Shown here piece after piece: positions 15,587 to 22,188 of a stretch of 32,379 nucleotides of DNA (its first letter is position 1; each line of letters opens with the position of its first letter). The notes beneath the pieces were generated by a model, which was not told the DNA's origin, did no database searches, and worked only from the letters and a program-made list of their open reading frames with translations. Source of the DNA: Planctomycetota bacterium (GTDB taxonomy: Bacteria; Planctomycetota; Phycisphaerae; Phycisphaerales; Phycisphaeraceae); contig JAJRRS010000193.1 of NCBI GenBank assembly GCA_024279275.1, forward strand, positions 1-32,379, written 5' to 3'. Position numbers and translations under genes: made by a program.

Positions 15587-16216
15587 ATGACGGTACGAGC
15601 AAAAATCAGCGGCGGTTACATCTGGCGGCCCGGCGTGATCGGGGCAATGATGCTGCTGTTCAGCGGCTGGTTCCTCTACGACGGGACGATCGCGTATCCG
15701 CTGCAGCAGGAGATACAGTCCGCGTACGACAAAATCAAACAGGACAACCCCGGCGACCCTATCGTGCATGCCCAGCTTTGGGCCGAGCACGCACAGTCCA
15801 AGGGTTGGCCGACGGCCACACCTAAGAAGAAGGTCGAAGACAAGGATATCCTCACGCAGAAGGTGATCGCCGGGATCACCGCGCCGGTTGGGATCTACTT
15901 CCTGGGGACGTTCTTCCTGGCGCTGGGCCGATGGGTCGAGGCCGACGAGCAAGGCGTGCGTACCAACTCAGGTCGGCAGACGGATTACGCATCGATCAAG
16001 TCAATCGACAAGTCGCGTTGGCAGCGCAAGGGCATCGCCGTGGTCCACTACGGCTTGGACGGCACCGACGAACGGATCCTGCTGGACGACTGGAAGTTCG
16101 AGCGTGAGCCGACCAAGCGCATCCTCGCAGCAATCGAGGAACGTATGCCCGGCGGGGGCGATGGTGAGAGTGACGCGGATGACAATCCCGATTCACCGGG
16201 TAACGATACAGAGTGA
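15587..16216 (+). CDS. Hypothetical membrane protein with two helices
   Basis: A 209-residue protein with a first membrane helix at about 15-32, a 60-residue extracytoplasmic loop, a second helix at about 93-112, and a cytoplasmic domain (about 115-190: VEADEQGVRTNSGRQTDYAS, SIDKSRWQRKGIAVVHYGL). That domain has the alternating pattern of a small beta-rich, PH-like fold. The tail is acidic (ESDADDNPDSPGNDTE). GGAGAGC precedes the ATG. No enzymatic motif is visible, so function is unknown. A probable terminator follows at 16258. Confidence 0.8.
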   Translation: MTVRAKISGGYIWRPGVIGAMMLLFSGWFLYDGTIAYPLQQEIQSAYDKIKQDNPGDPIVHAQLWAEHAQSKGWPTATPKKKVEDKDILTQKVIAGITAPVGIYFLGTFFLALGRWVEADEQGVRTNSGRQTDYASIKSIDKSRWQRKGIAVVHYGLDGTDERILLDDWKFEREPTKRILAAIEERMPGGGDGESDADDNPDSPGNDTE

Positions 16217-16257
16217 CCTTCTGAGGGCGGATGTTCAATAGTGTTTAATAGTCTGTG

Positions 16258-16294
16258 GCCCACGACCGCGCGGTCGTTGACCGTGGGCTATTTT
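16258..16294 (+). terminator. Probable terminator after the 15587-16216 gene
   Basis: GCCCACG (16258-16264) pairs with CGTGGGC (16282-16288). An inner ACCGCGCGGT palindrome sits inside the loop, and TATTTT follows. It lies 41 bases past the stop codon. Confidence 0.55.
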
Positions 16295-16329
16295 CTTGTG
16301 TGTGAATCTACGAATAGCACAAGGTGTCA

Positions 16330-16431
16330 TACCAATCGCGTAAAAAACTCGTGCGTCAATTTCATCGTACTGTCCCACGTTCAGGAGAACGTGGGCTTCT
16401 CAGACGCACAAGGATTTAATGGGATTGGTGT
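16330..16431. repeat. Imperfect 102-base hairpin repeat
   Basis: The left arm begins TACCAATCGCG and continues CGTGCGTC. The right arm, read in reverse complement, begins ACACCAATCCCA and continues TGTGCGTC. The tip is a perfect nine-base-pair stem CCCACGTTC (16374-16382) / GAACGTGGG (16387-16395). It has MITE-like architecture without coding capacity. It lies 40 bases beyond the stop of the minus-strand secretin-like gene. Confidence 0.65.
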
Positions 16432-16471
16432 TGCCGGGCCGTTTGCGGTTAAACGGCGAGGCTTGTTTGTG

Positions 16472-17398
16472 TCAGCGTCTTTGCCTGCCGAAGGGTTTGT
16501 TAGGGCTAGGTGTCCCGGTGCCGCCGACCGTGCTGCCGGATCGAGCCGGCATAACTCGGCCTAAGTTTGATGCGTTCGCTGTAACAACGGGGATGCCGAT
16601 CTGGCGGTGGATGTACATCGGCGCGTTGACGATGAGCCGGCCGTTGTAGTAGCGGACGGATGAGAACTCCCCGCCGTTGCCCACCCAGATATCAGGCTCG
16701 ATGGTTTCGCGGATCATGTCAGCAAGGTTCTGCCCGCTTTCATCTTTGGTGGGCAGGTCTTCATCTTCCCCGTCGTTGTTATTGCCAAACAAACCGGACC
16801 CGCCGCTTCCGCCGCCGCCACTGCTGCCGCTTCCGCCACCACCACCGCGACTGGTATTACTCAGCGCACGGGACAGGTCGAAGCTCGGTGCGTTGGTAAA
16901 ATTTGGAATGGTCATCACCATGTCCGCGACGTCGTACACCCGGAGCACGGGGTGGCGGTTGGCCTGGCGTTTGGTCATCACCTGCACGTACCAGGGCGTG
17001 ACTTCGTAGATCAGATCAACCTCGGGCGATGTCTGGTGTATCAGCACGTCAAGCAACAGCCTGGCGGGGACGGTTTTAAGGTCGAGTGTGATCGGCTGCT
17101 CGGGGTCGATCCCCTCCAACTCCATCGCGTTCCAGTCGATAACCAGCGGGATGTCTGTAGTCGACGACCACCAGTTGAATACGTCTTGAGCCGAGGACTG
17201 GTCGAAGAAGACCTCGTCGATGATCTTGCGTATTTTTAGTGGGATCTGTAGCGATTCCGGCGGCTGGACCTGTGGTTGTTGCGCAGCTTGGCGTCGTTGT
17301 TCGCGGACAGCATTGATCCGGTCGCTTAGGCTCTGTGCCTGCGCACAAGTCGTCCACACCGTGAGGGTCAGGCACGTTAAGGCCAGCACACGCTTCAT
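16472..17398 (-). CDS. Secreted secretin-N-domain protein lacking the secretin barrel
   Basis: A 308-residue exported protein with a signal peptide (about 1-22, MKRVLALTCLTLTVW then ending AQA). Residues about 45-140 resemble an STN/secretin N-terminal module. Then comes YDVADMVMTIPNFTNAPSFDLSRALSNTS (about 155-182), a Gly/Ser-rich linker (184-202), and LFGNNNDGEDEDLPTKDE. After a short N1-like fold (about 224-273) the protein ends in a Gly/Pro/Arg tail. The same order and nearly the same motifs occur in the true secretin at 30657-32379, but the barrel domain is absent here. Two ATGs are adjacent (17401, 17398); AAGGGG lies six bases before the second. The frame is open to 17557 without homology. 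Outer-membrane-associated assembly factor or regulator is my inference. Confidence 0.8.
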   Translation of the reverse strand: MKRVLALTCLTLTVWTTCAQAQSLSDRINAVREQRRQAAQQPQVQPPESLQIPLKIRKIIDEVFFDQSSAQDVFNWWSSTTDIPLVIDWNAMELEGIDPEQPITLDLKTVPARLLLDVLIHQTSPEVDLIYEVTPWYVQVMTKRQANRHPVLRVYDVADMVMTIPNFTNAPSFDLSRALSNTSRGGGGGSGSSGGGGSGGSGLFGNNNDGEDEDLPTKDESGQNLADMIRETIEPDIWVGNGGEFSSVRYYNGRLIVNAPMYIHRQIGIPVVTANASNLGRVMPARSGSTVGGTGTPSPNKPFGRQRR

Positions 17399-17564
17399 CA
17401 TTAGCCCCTTGTTTAGGTGAATAAGATCAAGGCCGCGTCCCGTGGGTTGCACAGCGGGTGGCTGTGCGGGACATGTCACATGATATGCCCGGGGCGCGTG
17501 CAAGGGAAGTGAAATCTGTGTTTGGGCGTACGCGATTCTGCGTGTAATGATGCTCAACTAGCCG

Positions 17565-17606
17565 TGGGCGGAAGCCCAGGGTTTAACCCCCAGCTTCCGC
17601 TGGGGG
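17565..17606. repeat. Tandem palindromes, REP-like
   Basis: Two adjacent hairpins, TGGGC/GCCCA (17565-17578) and CCCCCAGC/GCTGGGGG (17587-17606), are separated by GGGTTTAA. Both have GGAA or TTCC loops, so the two halves can also pair with each other. It sits between two minus-strand genes and may end transcription of the AI-2E-family gene. Confidence 0.6.
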
Positions 17607-17667
17607 CTGTTGGGGTTGCTGTGAGCTTGAAAACGTGGTCTTGCTCTTACCCAACCTCACCGTCGGG

Positions 17668-19038
17668 CTATTGAGGGTTGACCCCGGGCGGTGTTTCTGA
17701 GCCTGCCAGTGCCCGCAGCCTCGGGAGGACGACCTGGCGTGAGAGGATCTTGATGCAGGCGGCGGCGGGGATCGCGATGAGCATCCCAAGCAGGCCCGCC
17801 AGCGCTCCGCCGATCATCACCGCCAGCAGCACCGAGACCGGGTCCAGGTCGGTGGCCTTGCCCTGCACGATCGGCTCGACGACCCAGCCGTCAAACCCCT
17901 GCGCCAGGATGTAGACAAAGGTGGGCCAGATCAATACCCAGATCGTGAACCCGCCGCCGGCGACCGAGTCGACCAGCACCAGGACGATCGCCGCCAGGAA
18001 CCCGACCACCGCCGCGAACGGCACGAGGTTCAGCGCGCCTGACAACACCCCAAGCAGCAACCAACTGGGCACGCCCGCTATCCACCAGCCGATACTCAGG
18101 ACCACCGACATCACGCCCGCCTGGATCAGTCGGCCACGGATGAACGCGGCCACCGATTTGTCCATCATCACAATGACGCCCAGCACCTCGGTCTTGTGCT
18201 GCACCGGGATGAAAGGCACGAACCACGCGGTGAGCTTGTCGAGCTTCCAACTGAAAAAGAAGAAGCAGAACCCGATGATGATCGCTGAGAGTGCGAGGTA
18301 GCTGGTGATGTTGATCGCCGATCCGACCACACCCGATCCGACGTCCAGCGAAGCGAGAATGAACGCCCCGACCTGTTTCCAATCCATTTCGTTCAGCAGG
18401 TCCGCGGTCTTGGCGAGCAGTTCGGTTGCCCGTTCAGGCCCAAGCGCTTCATCGATCACCACGCGCAGGTCACTCATGAAGCCGCTATCGACCTGGGCTT
18501 CGGCGTTCGCATCGGCCTCATCCTTGGCGGTGATGTTGTCGCTGTCTGACAGGGCGGGCGCGTCAGTGACGGCCGTGGTGTCTTGCGGGGCCGCAGTTGC
18601 CTCGGGTAATGTTGTGGGGTCCAGGGTCGAGGGTTGTGTAGCCGGCTCTGCGTTGTGTCGGTCGGCTTGTTCCTGCACGAACTGCCTGATCTGTTCGGGG
18701 TACGACTTGGCCTTGTTGATTAGTTCAACACCCTGGCCGACCAGCGGTGGCAGGACCACCATCGCCAGGATCATCGTCACCACCAGCCCCGACAGCATCA
18801 CCCCCGCGGTCCCTATCCACCGTGGTAGTTTTAGTTTTTGGTGTGACCAGGTTACGACCGGGTTGAAGATGTACGCCAACCCGATGGCGATCACCAGCGG
18901 CAGCAGCACCGAACGCAGGGCGTAGACAACCCCCAGTAGCCAGGGCACGACCAGCGACGCGACCGTCAGCAGGACCAGCGAACCCAGCAGCAGTTGAAAC
19001 CAGCGTTGCAGCCAAAGCGGTGTCGAGCGTTCGGTCAT
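17668..19038 (-). CDS. AI-2E family transporter (PF01594-type membrane protein)
   Basis: A 456-residue polytopic protein. It has the family's paired N-terminal helices (about 16-36 and 42-60, including VLLPLVIAIGLAYIFNPVV), helix 80-98, a large extracytoplasmic loop, and a helix-rich C-terminal half. That half contains IPVQHKTEVLGVIVMMDKSV, GVPSWLLLGVLSGALNLVPF and VVEPIVQGKATDLDPVSVLLAVMIGGALAG. Family members export varied small molecules or act as Na+/H+ antiporters, so the AI-2 name does not imply quorum sensing. Residues about 129-184 are a Thr/Pro/Asp-rich insertion in the loop. ATG 19038 is preceded by GGAAGGG and AAGG; an upstream TTG (19053) is less likely. Confidence 0.9.
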   Translation of the reverse strand: MTERSTPLWLQRWFQLLLGSLVLLTVASLVVPWLLGVVYALRSVLLPLVIAIGLAYIFNPVVTWSHQKLKLPRWIGTAGVMLSGLVVTMILAMVVLPPLVGQGVELINKAKSYPEQIRQFVQEQADRHNAEPATQPSTLDPTTLPEATAAPQDTTAVTDAPALSDSDNITAKDEADANAEAQVDSGFMSDLRVVIDEALGPERATELLAKTADLLNEMDWKQVGAFILASLDVGSGVVGSAINITSYLALSAIIIGFCFFFFSWKLDKLTAWFVPFIPVQHKTEVLGVIVMMDKSVAAFIRGRLIQAGVMSVVLSIGWWIAGVPSWLLLGVLSGALNLVPFAAVVGFLAAIVLVLVDSVAGGGFTIWVLIWPTFVYILAQGFDGWVVEPIVQGKATDLDPVSVLLAVMIGGALAGLLGMLIAIPAAACIKILSRQVVLPRLRALAGSETPPGVNPQ

Positions 19039-19135
19039 CCTTGACCCTTCCAATAGGTAGTGGAACCTCTACGCCGGCGCATGGTACAACCGGTTAAGGG
19101 TTATCTCGACCAATAGAGAGGGTTAGGATTGGTTT

Positions 19136-19549
19136 TTAGGCGTTTTCGCCCAGCAGCAACGGCTCGGAGAAAGCCTGATCGAAGTGGAACACGTCGATAA
19201 AGTCTTTGATCGTGTCTTCCTGGGTCTTGTGCATCAGCCCGCCATCGACCATCGCAAAGACGATTCGGCCGAAGTCTTCGCTGTGATGGATGTTCCAGCG
19301 TGCCAGCACACTTCGTGCCAGCAGGCCGTACTCGCGCTTGGCGAAGTCACGCATGCCCAGGCACAACTGCTGCCCGCTGACGTGTCGGCTCGGAGGGATC
19401 TCGTCGTCATCCTCTTCGTACGCAGTCCGCGCAGCCACCTCGCCGTGGATACGCTTGACCGTGAAGTCCAACCCACGCTGGATAAACAGGAAAGCATCCA
19501 CCGGGTAGCCGGCTGCTTCCGCGATCTGGTTGAGGCTCTTTGCTGGCAC
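19136..19549 (-). CDS. Minf_1886 family protein
   Basis: A 137-residue cytoplasmic protein of the Minf_1886 family, which is common in Planctomycetota and relatives and has no known function. The family landmarks are seen in order: DAFLFIQRGLDFTVKRIHGE, HVSGQQLCLGMRDFAKREYG, ARSVLARWNIHHSEDFGRIVF and HKTQEDTIKDFIDVFHFDQAF. Translation starts at GTG 19549; the nearby ATG at 19556 is out of frame. The gene lies 134 bases downstream of the next minus-strand gene and 97 bases upstream of the AI-2E-family gene. Confidence 0.85.
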   Translation of the reverse strand: MPAKSLNQIAEAAGYPVDAFLFIQRGLDFTVKRIHGEVAARTAYEEDDDEIPPSRHVSGQQLCLGMRDFAKREYGLLARSVLARWNIHHSEDFGRIVFAMVDGGLMHKTQEDTIKDFIDVFHFDQAFSEPLLLGENA

Positions 19550-19683
19550 GATCCATCTTTCCAGAAGATTTCTAACAGCCTAATCATACTACGGAACACC
19601 CGGACTTACTAAGCATATTCCCGATTCTTCCCCAAGACCACCCCCGGACGACTAACTTGCCTAAATTAACGAGACGAACCTAT

Positions 19684-20379
19684 TTAAAACCCGCCCATCC
19701 GCATATTTTCAAGCGATGGCGGGAACGGGTAGCGGGCGTAAACCCCGGTCGGGGCCGATTCCCACATCCAAGGCGCAGGATACACATCACCACTGAACCC
19801 CGCCTCGTGCATCGTCCTCAGCACCGTCTCGAAGCTAGGCTCCTGCCCGTGCTCATCGACCAGGGCATTGGCGTGGGCACCTAAGAAGCTCACCGACGCC
19901 ACCGGCAGCCGTCCCCCGGGTTTGCGACGCACCATCTCCGATGCCACCGAGAACCCGTGCCCCAGATCGCTCAGCGTCAGATGATCGCGGTTGGTCGGCC
20001 TAAGCAGCCCCAGCACCTCGATCGTATCCATATCAAACTTAATCACCGTCACAGACTCTCGATGGGCGAACATCTGTGTGTGGGCGGTGATCGAATCGGG
20101 CGTCCACTGGCTGGTCGTCACCAACTCCGCCAGCTTGCTGATGATCCCCTTGGAGTTGTCCTGGGCATTCACCGCACACACGATCGACCGGTACCGTCCA
20201 GCCACCACATCATCCAGCAGGTGCTGCCCCCACATGATCCGCATCCGCGCGGTCTTGTCTGTCAGCTTGGTCGGCCGTCCGTCAGGCAGAACGATCAGAC
20301 GTTCCTGGATCGCGTGATCGACCATCAACTGGTCGCCGTCGCCGTCGTAGATACGGGTGTTTTTAGTTTTGGTCGTCAT
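19684..20379 (-). CDS. Unrecognised conserved-looking cytoplasmic protein
   Basis: A 231-residue soluble protein with no signal peptide. Its composition and codon use are typical of the neighbours, so it is surely coding. Segments such as FAHRESVTVIKFDMDTIEVL, SVSFLGAHANALVDEHGQ and FETVLRTMHEAGFSGDVYPA suggest a compact alpha/beta domain. I cannot assign a family or active site. ATG 20379 is chosen over the adjacent TTG because GAGAGG lies about nine bases upstream. It is divergent from the queuosine-precursor transporter gene, with a 175-base spacer carrying the G-rich repeat. Confidence 0.75.
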   Translation of the reverse strand: MTTKTKNTRIYDGDGDQLMVDHAIQERLIVLPDGRPTKLTDKTARMRIMWGQHLLDDVVAGRYRSIVCAVNAQDNSKGIISKLAELVTTSQWTPDSITAHTQMFAHRESVTVIKFDMDTIEVLGLLRPTNRDHLTLSDLGHGFSVASEMVRRKPGGRLPVASVSFLGAHANALVDEHGQEPSFETVLRTMHEAGFSGDVYPAPWMWESAPTGVYARYPFPPSLENMRMGGF

Positions 20380-20412
20380 CAACGAAACCCTCTCTAACAG
20401 GCCAAACGATTG

Positions 20413-20442
20413 CCGGGAATCCGGGGGTGAATCCGGGGGACA
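20413..20442. repeat. G-rich repeat in the divergent spacer
   Basis: CCGGGAATCC, then the 19-mer CCGGGGGTGAATCCGGGGG (20421-20439), the same string as in tatC at 11521-11539. This is the only copy in the window outside a gene; it lies between two divergent starts. Confidence 0.75.
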
Positions 20443-20554
20443 GTCGGATTATACAGCTTCCCACAGACCACGCCGGTTGTTGTTCACCGCGTCCCTGGCC
20501 CTTAGGATGCGAGCCTTGACTCCTATCGGATAAGTCACGGCGGACCGGTCAAAG

Positions 20555-21418
20555 ATGTCGAAACAAACCAGCACCTCTATCTTTCCACCTATCTCCCCAG
20601 CCGTGCTGCACCGCCGGCGGGAGAACGTGTTCCTGGTCCTCGCCGGGCTGTTCCTTGGCACCTTGGCGATGCTGAATATCCTGGGGATCAGCCGGTTTAT
20701 CAAGCTGGCGTCTATCACGATGGATGCCGGGACGCCCGATCAGTGGGAGCTGGTGTTCGCGGTCGCGGTGGGGGTCTTGCCGTACCCGGTGACGTTTCTT
20801 TGCACGGACCTGATCAGCGAGTTCTTCGGGCGCAAGCGTGCCAATGCAGTAGTCATCGTCGGGCTGATCCTGAATATCTGGGTCGTCGCGATCCTCTGGC
20901 TGGGCGGGATGCTGCCGGGCTGGGAAACATTCGACGCCGACGGCCGGATGGTCCGCGACGCAGCCGACCGACTACCCGTGTTCTTCGAGGTCCGGGCACT
21001 GACATTCGGGGCAGTCGGCGCATCGATGATCGCCTACTTCGCCGCCCAATTCTGCGACGTGCAGGTCTTCCACTTCTGGAAACGTCTGACCAAGGGCAAG
21101 CACCTCTGGCTACGCAACAACGCTTCAACACTGGTGAGCCAGATGATCGACACCGTTGCTGTCATCCTGATCACCTACTACTTCACCGAGAACAGCCTGC
21201 GGATGGTCGAGTCGCAACCCGTATGGTTTCAACTGCTGGTGACTTACATCCTCGCAGGCTACGTCTTCAAGCTGGTCGCAGCGCTGCTGGACACGCCCCT
21301 GATTTACCTGGCGGTCTACCTGCTCAAGGATTATTTGCAGATTGATCCGACGGTTGAGCACGCGGAAACCGCAGAGGACAAAGCGGATGAAACAGTGATG
21401 AACGCTGATGAACGCTGA
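20555..21418 (+). CDS. Queuosine precursor transporter (QPTR/YhhQ, VUT family)
   Basis: A 287-residue membrane protein of the queuosine-precursor ECF-independent transporter family (YhhQ/VUT-1), which takes up preQ0, preQ1 or queuine. The family signature VLPYPVTFLCTDLISEFFGRKRAN lies at about 75-97; about seven helices follow. The later WLRNNASTLVSQMIDTVAVILITYYF and AGYVFKLVAALLDTPLIYLA are also characteristic. The last 19 residues (269-287, HAETAEDKADETVMNADER) are encoded by the left arm of hairpin repeat copy B and are not part of the family. The start is the first ATG; no strong ribosome-binding site is visible. queA in the same window fits the role. Confidence 0.9.
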   Translation: MSKQTSTSIFPPISPAVLHRRRENVFLVLAGLFLGTLAMLNILGISRFIKLASITMDAGTPDQWELVFAVAVGVLPYPVTFLCTDLISEFFGRKRANAVVIVGLILNIWVVAILWLGGMLPGWETFDADGRMVRDAADRLPVFFEVRALTFGAVGASMIAYFAAQFCDVQVFHFWKRLTKGKHLWLRNNASTLVSQMIDTVAVILITYYFTENSLRMVESQPVWFQLLVTYILAGYVFKLVAALLDTPLIYLAVYLLKDYLQIDPTVEHAETAEDKADETVMNADER

Positions 21419-21553
21419 TAATAGAGAAGATATGAAAGAGCGGATGAAACGCCGAATCCTGTGCCCCGCTCGCCGCCCCATCAGCGTTTATCAGCGTTCA
21501 TCACTGTTCCTCCTCCCCGTTTCTTCTCTGTGCCCTCCGCGATCTCCGCAGTG
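21359..21553. repeat. Long imperfect hairpin repeat, MITE/REP-like, copy B
   Basis: The inner cores at 21391-21421 and 21479-21508 carry inverted AACAGTGATGAACGCTGAT motifs, as in copy A (4614-4775). The outer arms are CGCGGAAACCGCAGAGGACA on the left and the complement of GCGGAGATCGCGGAGGGCA on the right. The left arm is translated as the end of the transporter gene; the right arm ends 21 bases before the next start codon. Confidence 0.8.
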
Positions 21554-21574
21554 AATCCTCCGGCTGTCTTCCCC

Positions 21575-22165
21575 ATGACGCTAACCAAACCCCAACTCCG
21601 TATCGAAATGAAAGCCCGCCGTGCCGCGATGTCGGCCGATGAAGTCACCTGCGCATCCGACATAATCCGCCAGCATGTGCTTGACCTTGAACAACTCCGC
21701 GAAGCCCGCAGCGTCTTCACCTACGTCTCGATCCACAACGAACCCGACACCCGCAACCTGATCCGCGACCTGCTCGCATTGGGTAAACGTGTCAGCGTCC
21801 CACGCATCGACTCCGATGGCCTCATGCAAGCCCACCTAATCACCGCCCTCGACGACCTCACCCCCGGCACCCCCGGTAGCCCCGGCACCCCCGACCAGTT
21901 CAACCTCCCCGTCCCCCCGTCCGACTCACCGTTGGATACAAATCCAGGGGTAACCCTCGTCCCCGGCCTTGCCTTCACCGACTCCGGCCACCGGCTGGGC
22001 ATGGGCGGCGGTTACTACGACCGCTTCCTCACCCAGCCCCCCGACACAGTAGCGATAGGCCTGTGCTACAACTGGCAAATCATCGACCACCTGCCAGCCG
22101 AAACCCACGACCAGCCGGTCAATAAGCTCGTCACCGATGCCCGCGTGTTATCATGTTTCGGCTAA
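21575..22165 (+). CDS. ygfA: 5-formyltetrahydrofolate cyclo-ligase
   Basis: This 196-residue ATP-dependent enzyme converts 5-formyl-tetrahydrofolate to 5,10-methenyl-tetrahydrofolate, recycling a folate side product. KPQLRIEMKARRAAMS matches the N-terminal substrate/ATP site (basic R/K helix), and VPGLAFTDSGHRLGMGGGYY (about 129-148) followed by DRF is the family signature. The frame is open to 21461, but those residues come from the hairpin repeat, so ATG 21575 is chosen. Residues 96-106 (TPGTPGSPGTP) and a Pro-rich run to about 120 are an insertion in a variable loop, encoded by the G-rich repeat. The following gene starts 23 bases after the stop. Confidence 0.93.
   Translation: MTLTKPQLRIEMKARRAAMSADEVTCASDIIRQHVLDLEQLREARSVFTYVSIHNEPDTRNLIRDLLALGKRVSVPRIDSDGLMQAHLITALDDLTPGTPGSPGTPDQFNLPVPPSDSPLDTNPGVTLVPGLAFTDSGHRLGMGGGYYDRFLTQPPDTVAIGLCYNWQIIDHLPAETHDQPVNKLVTDARVLSCFG
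21861..21896. repeat. G-rich 9-nt repeat (C-rich on plus strand) inside the cyclo-ligase gene
   Basis: Four 9-base units, CCCCCGGCA, CCCCCGGTA, GCCCCGGCA, CCCCCGACC, encode Thr-Pro-Gly-type triplets. It is the complement-orientation member of the GGGGGANCC family. Confidence 0.75.
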
Positions 22166-22188
22166 CTTTCACCCACCGGGAGGCATCC

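Noticed and set aside
18305-18925. A 206-codon plus-strand frame over the AI-2E-family gene
   Set aside because: Ser/Ala-rich shadow of the membrane-protein codons on the other strand.
17668-19038. Quorum-sensing role from the AI-2E family name
   Set aside because: Only the family fold is visible; members have varied export or antiport functions and no luxS or lsr genes are present.
20383-20554. preQ1 riboswitch upstream of the queuosine transporter
   Set aside because: I looked for the short C-rich loop and A-rich tail of preQ1-I type aptamers and could not see a convincing match by eye.
20743-21345. A 200-codon alternative frame inside the queuosine transporter gene
   Set aside because: Arg/Gly-rich frame-shifted reading; the transporter frame carries the family motifs.
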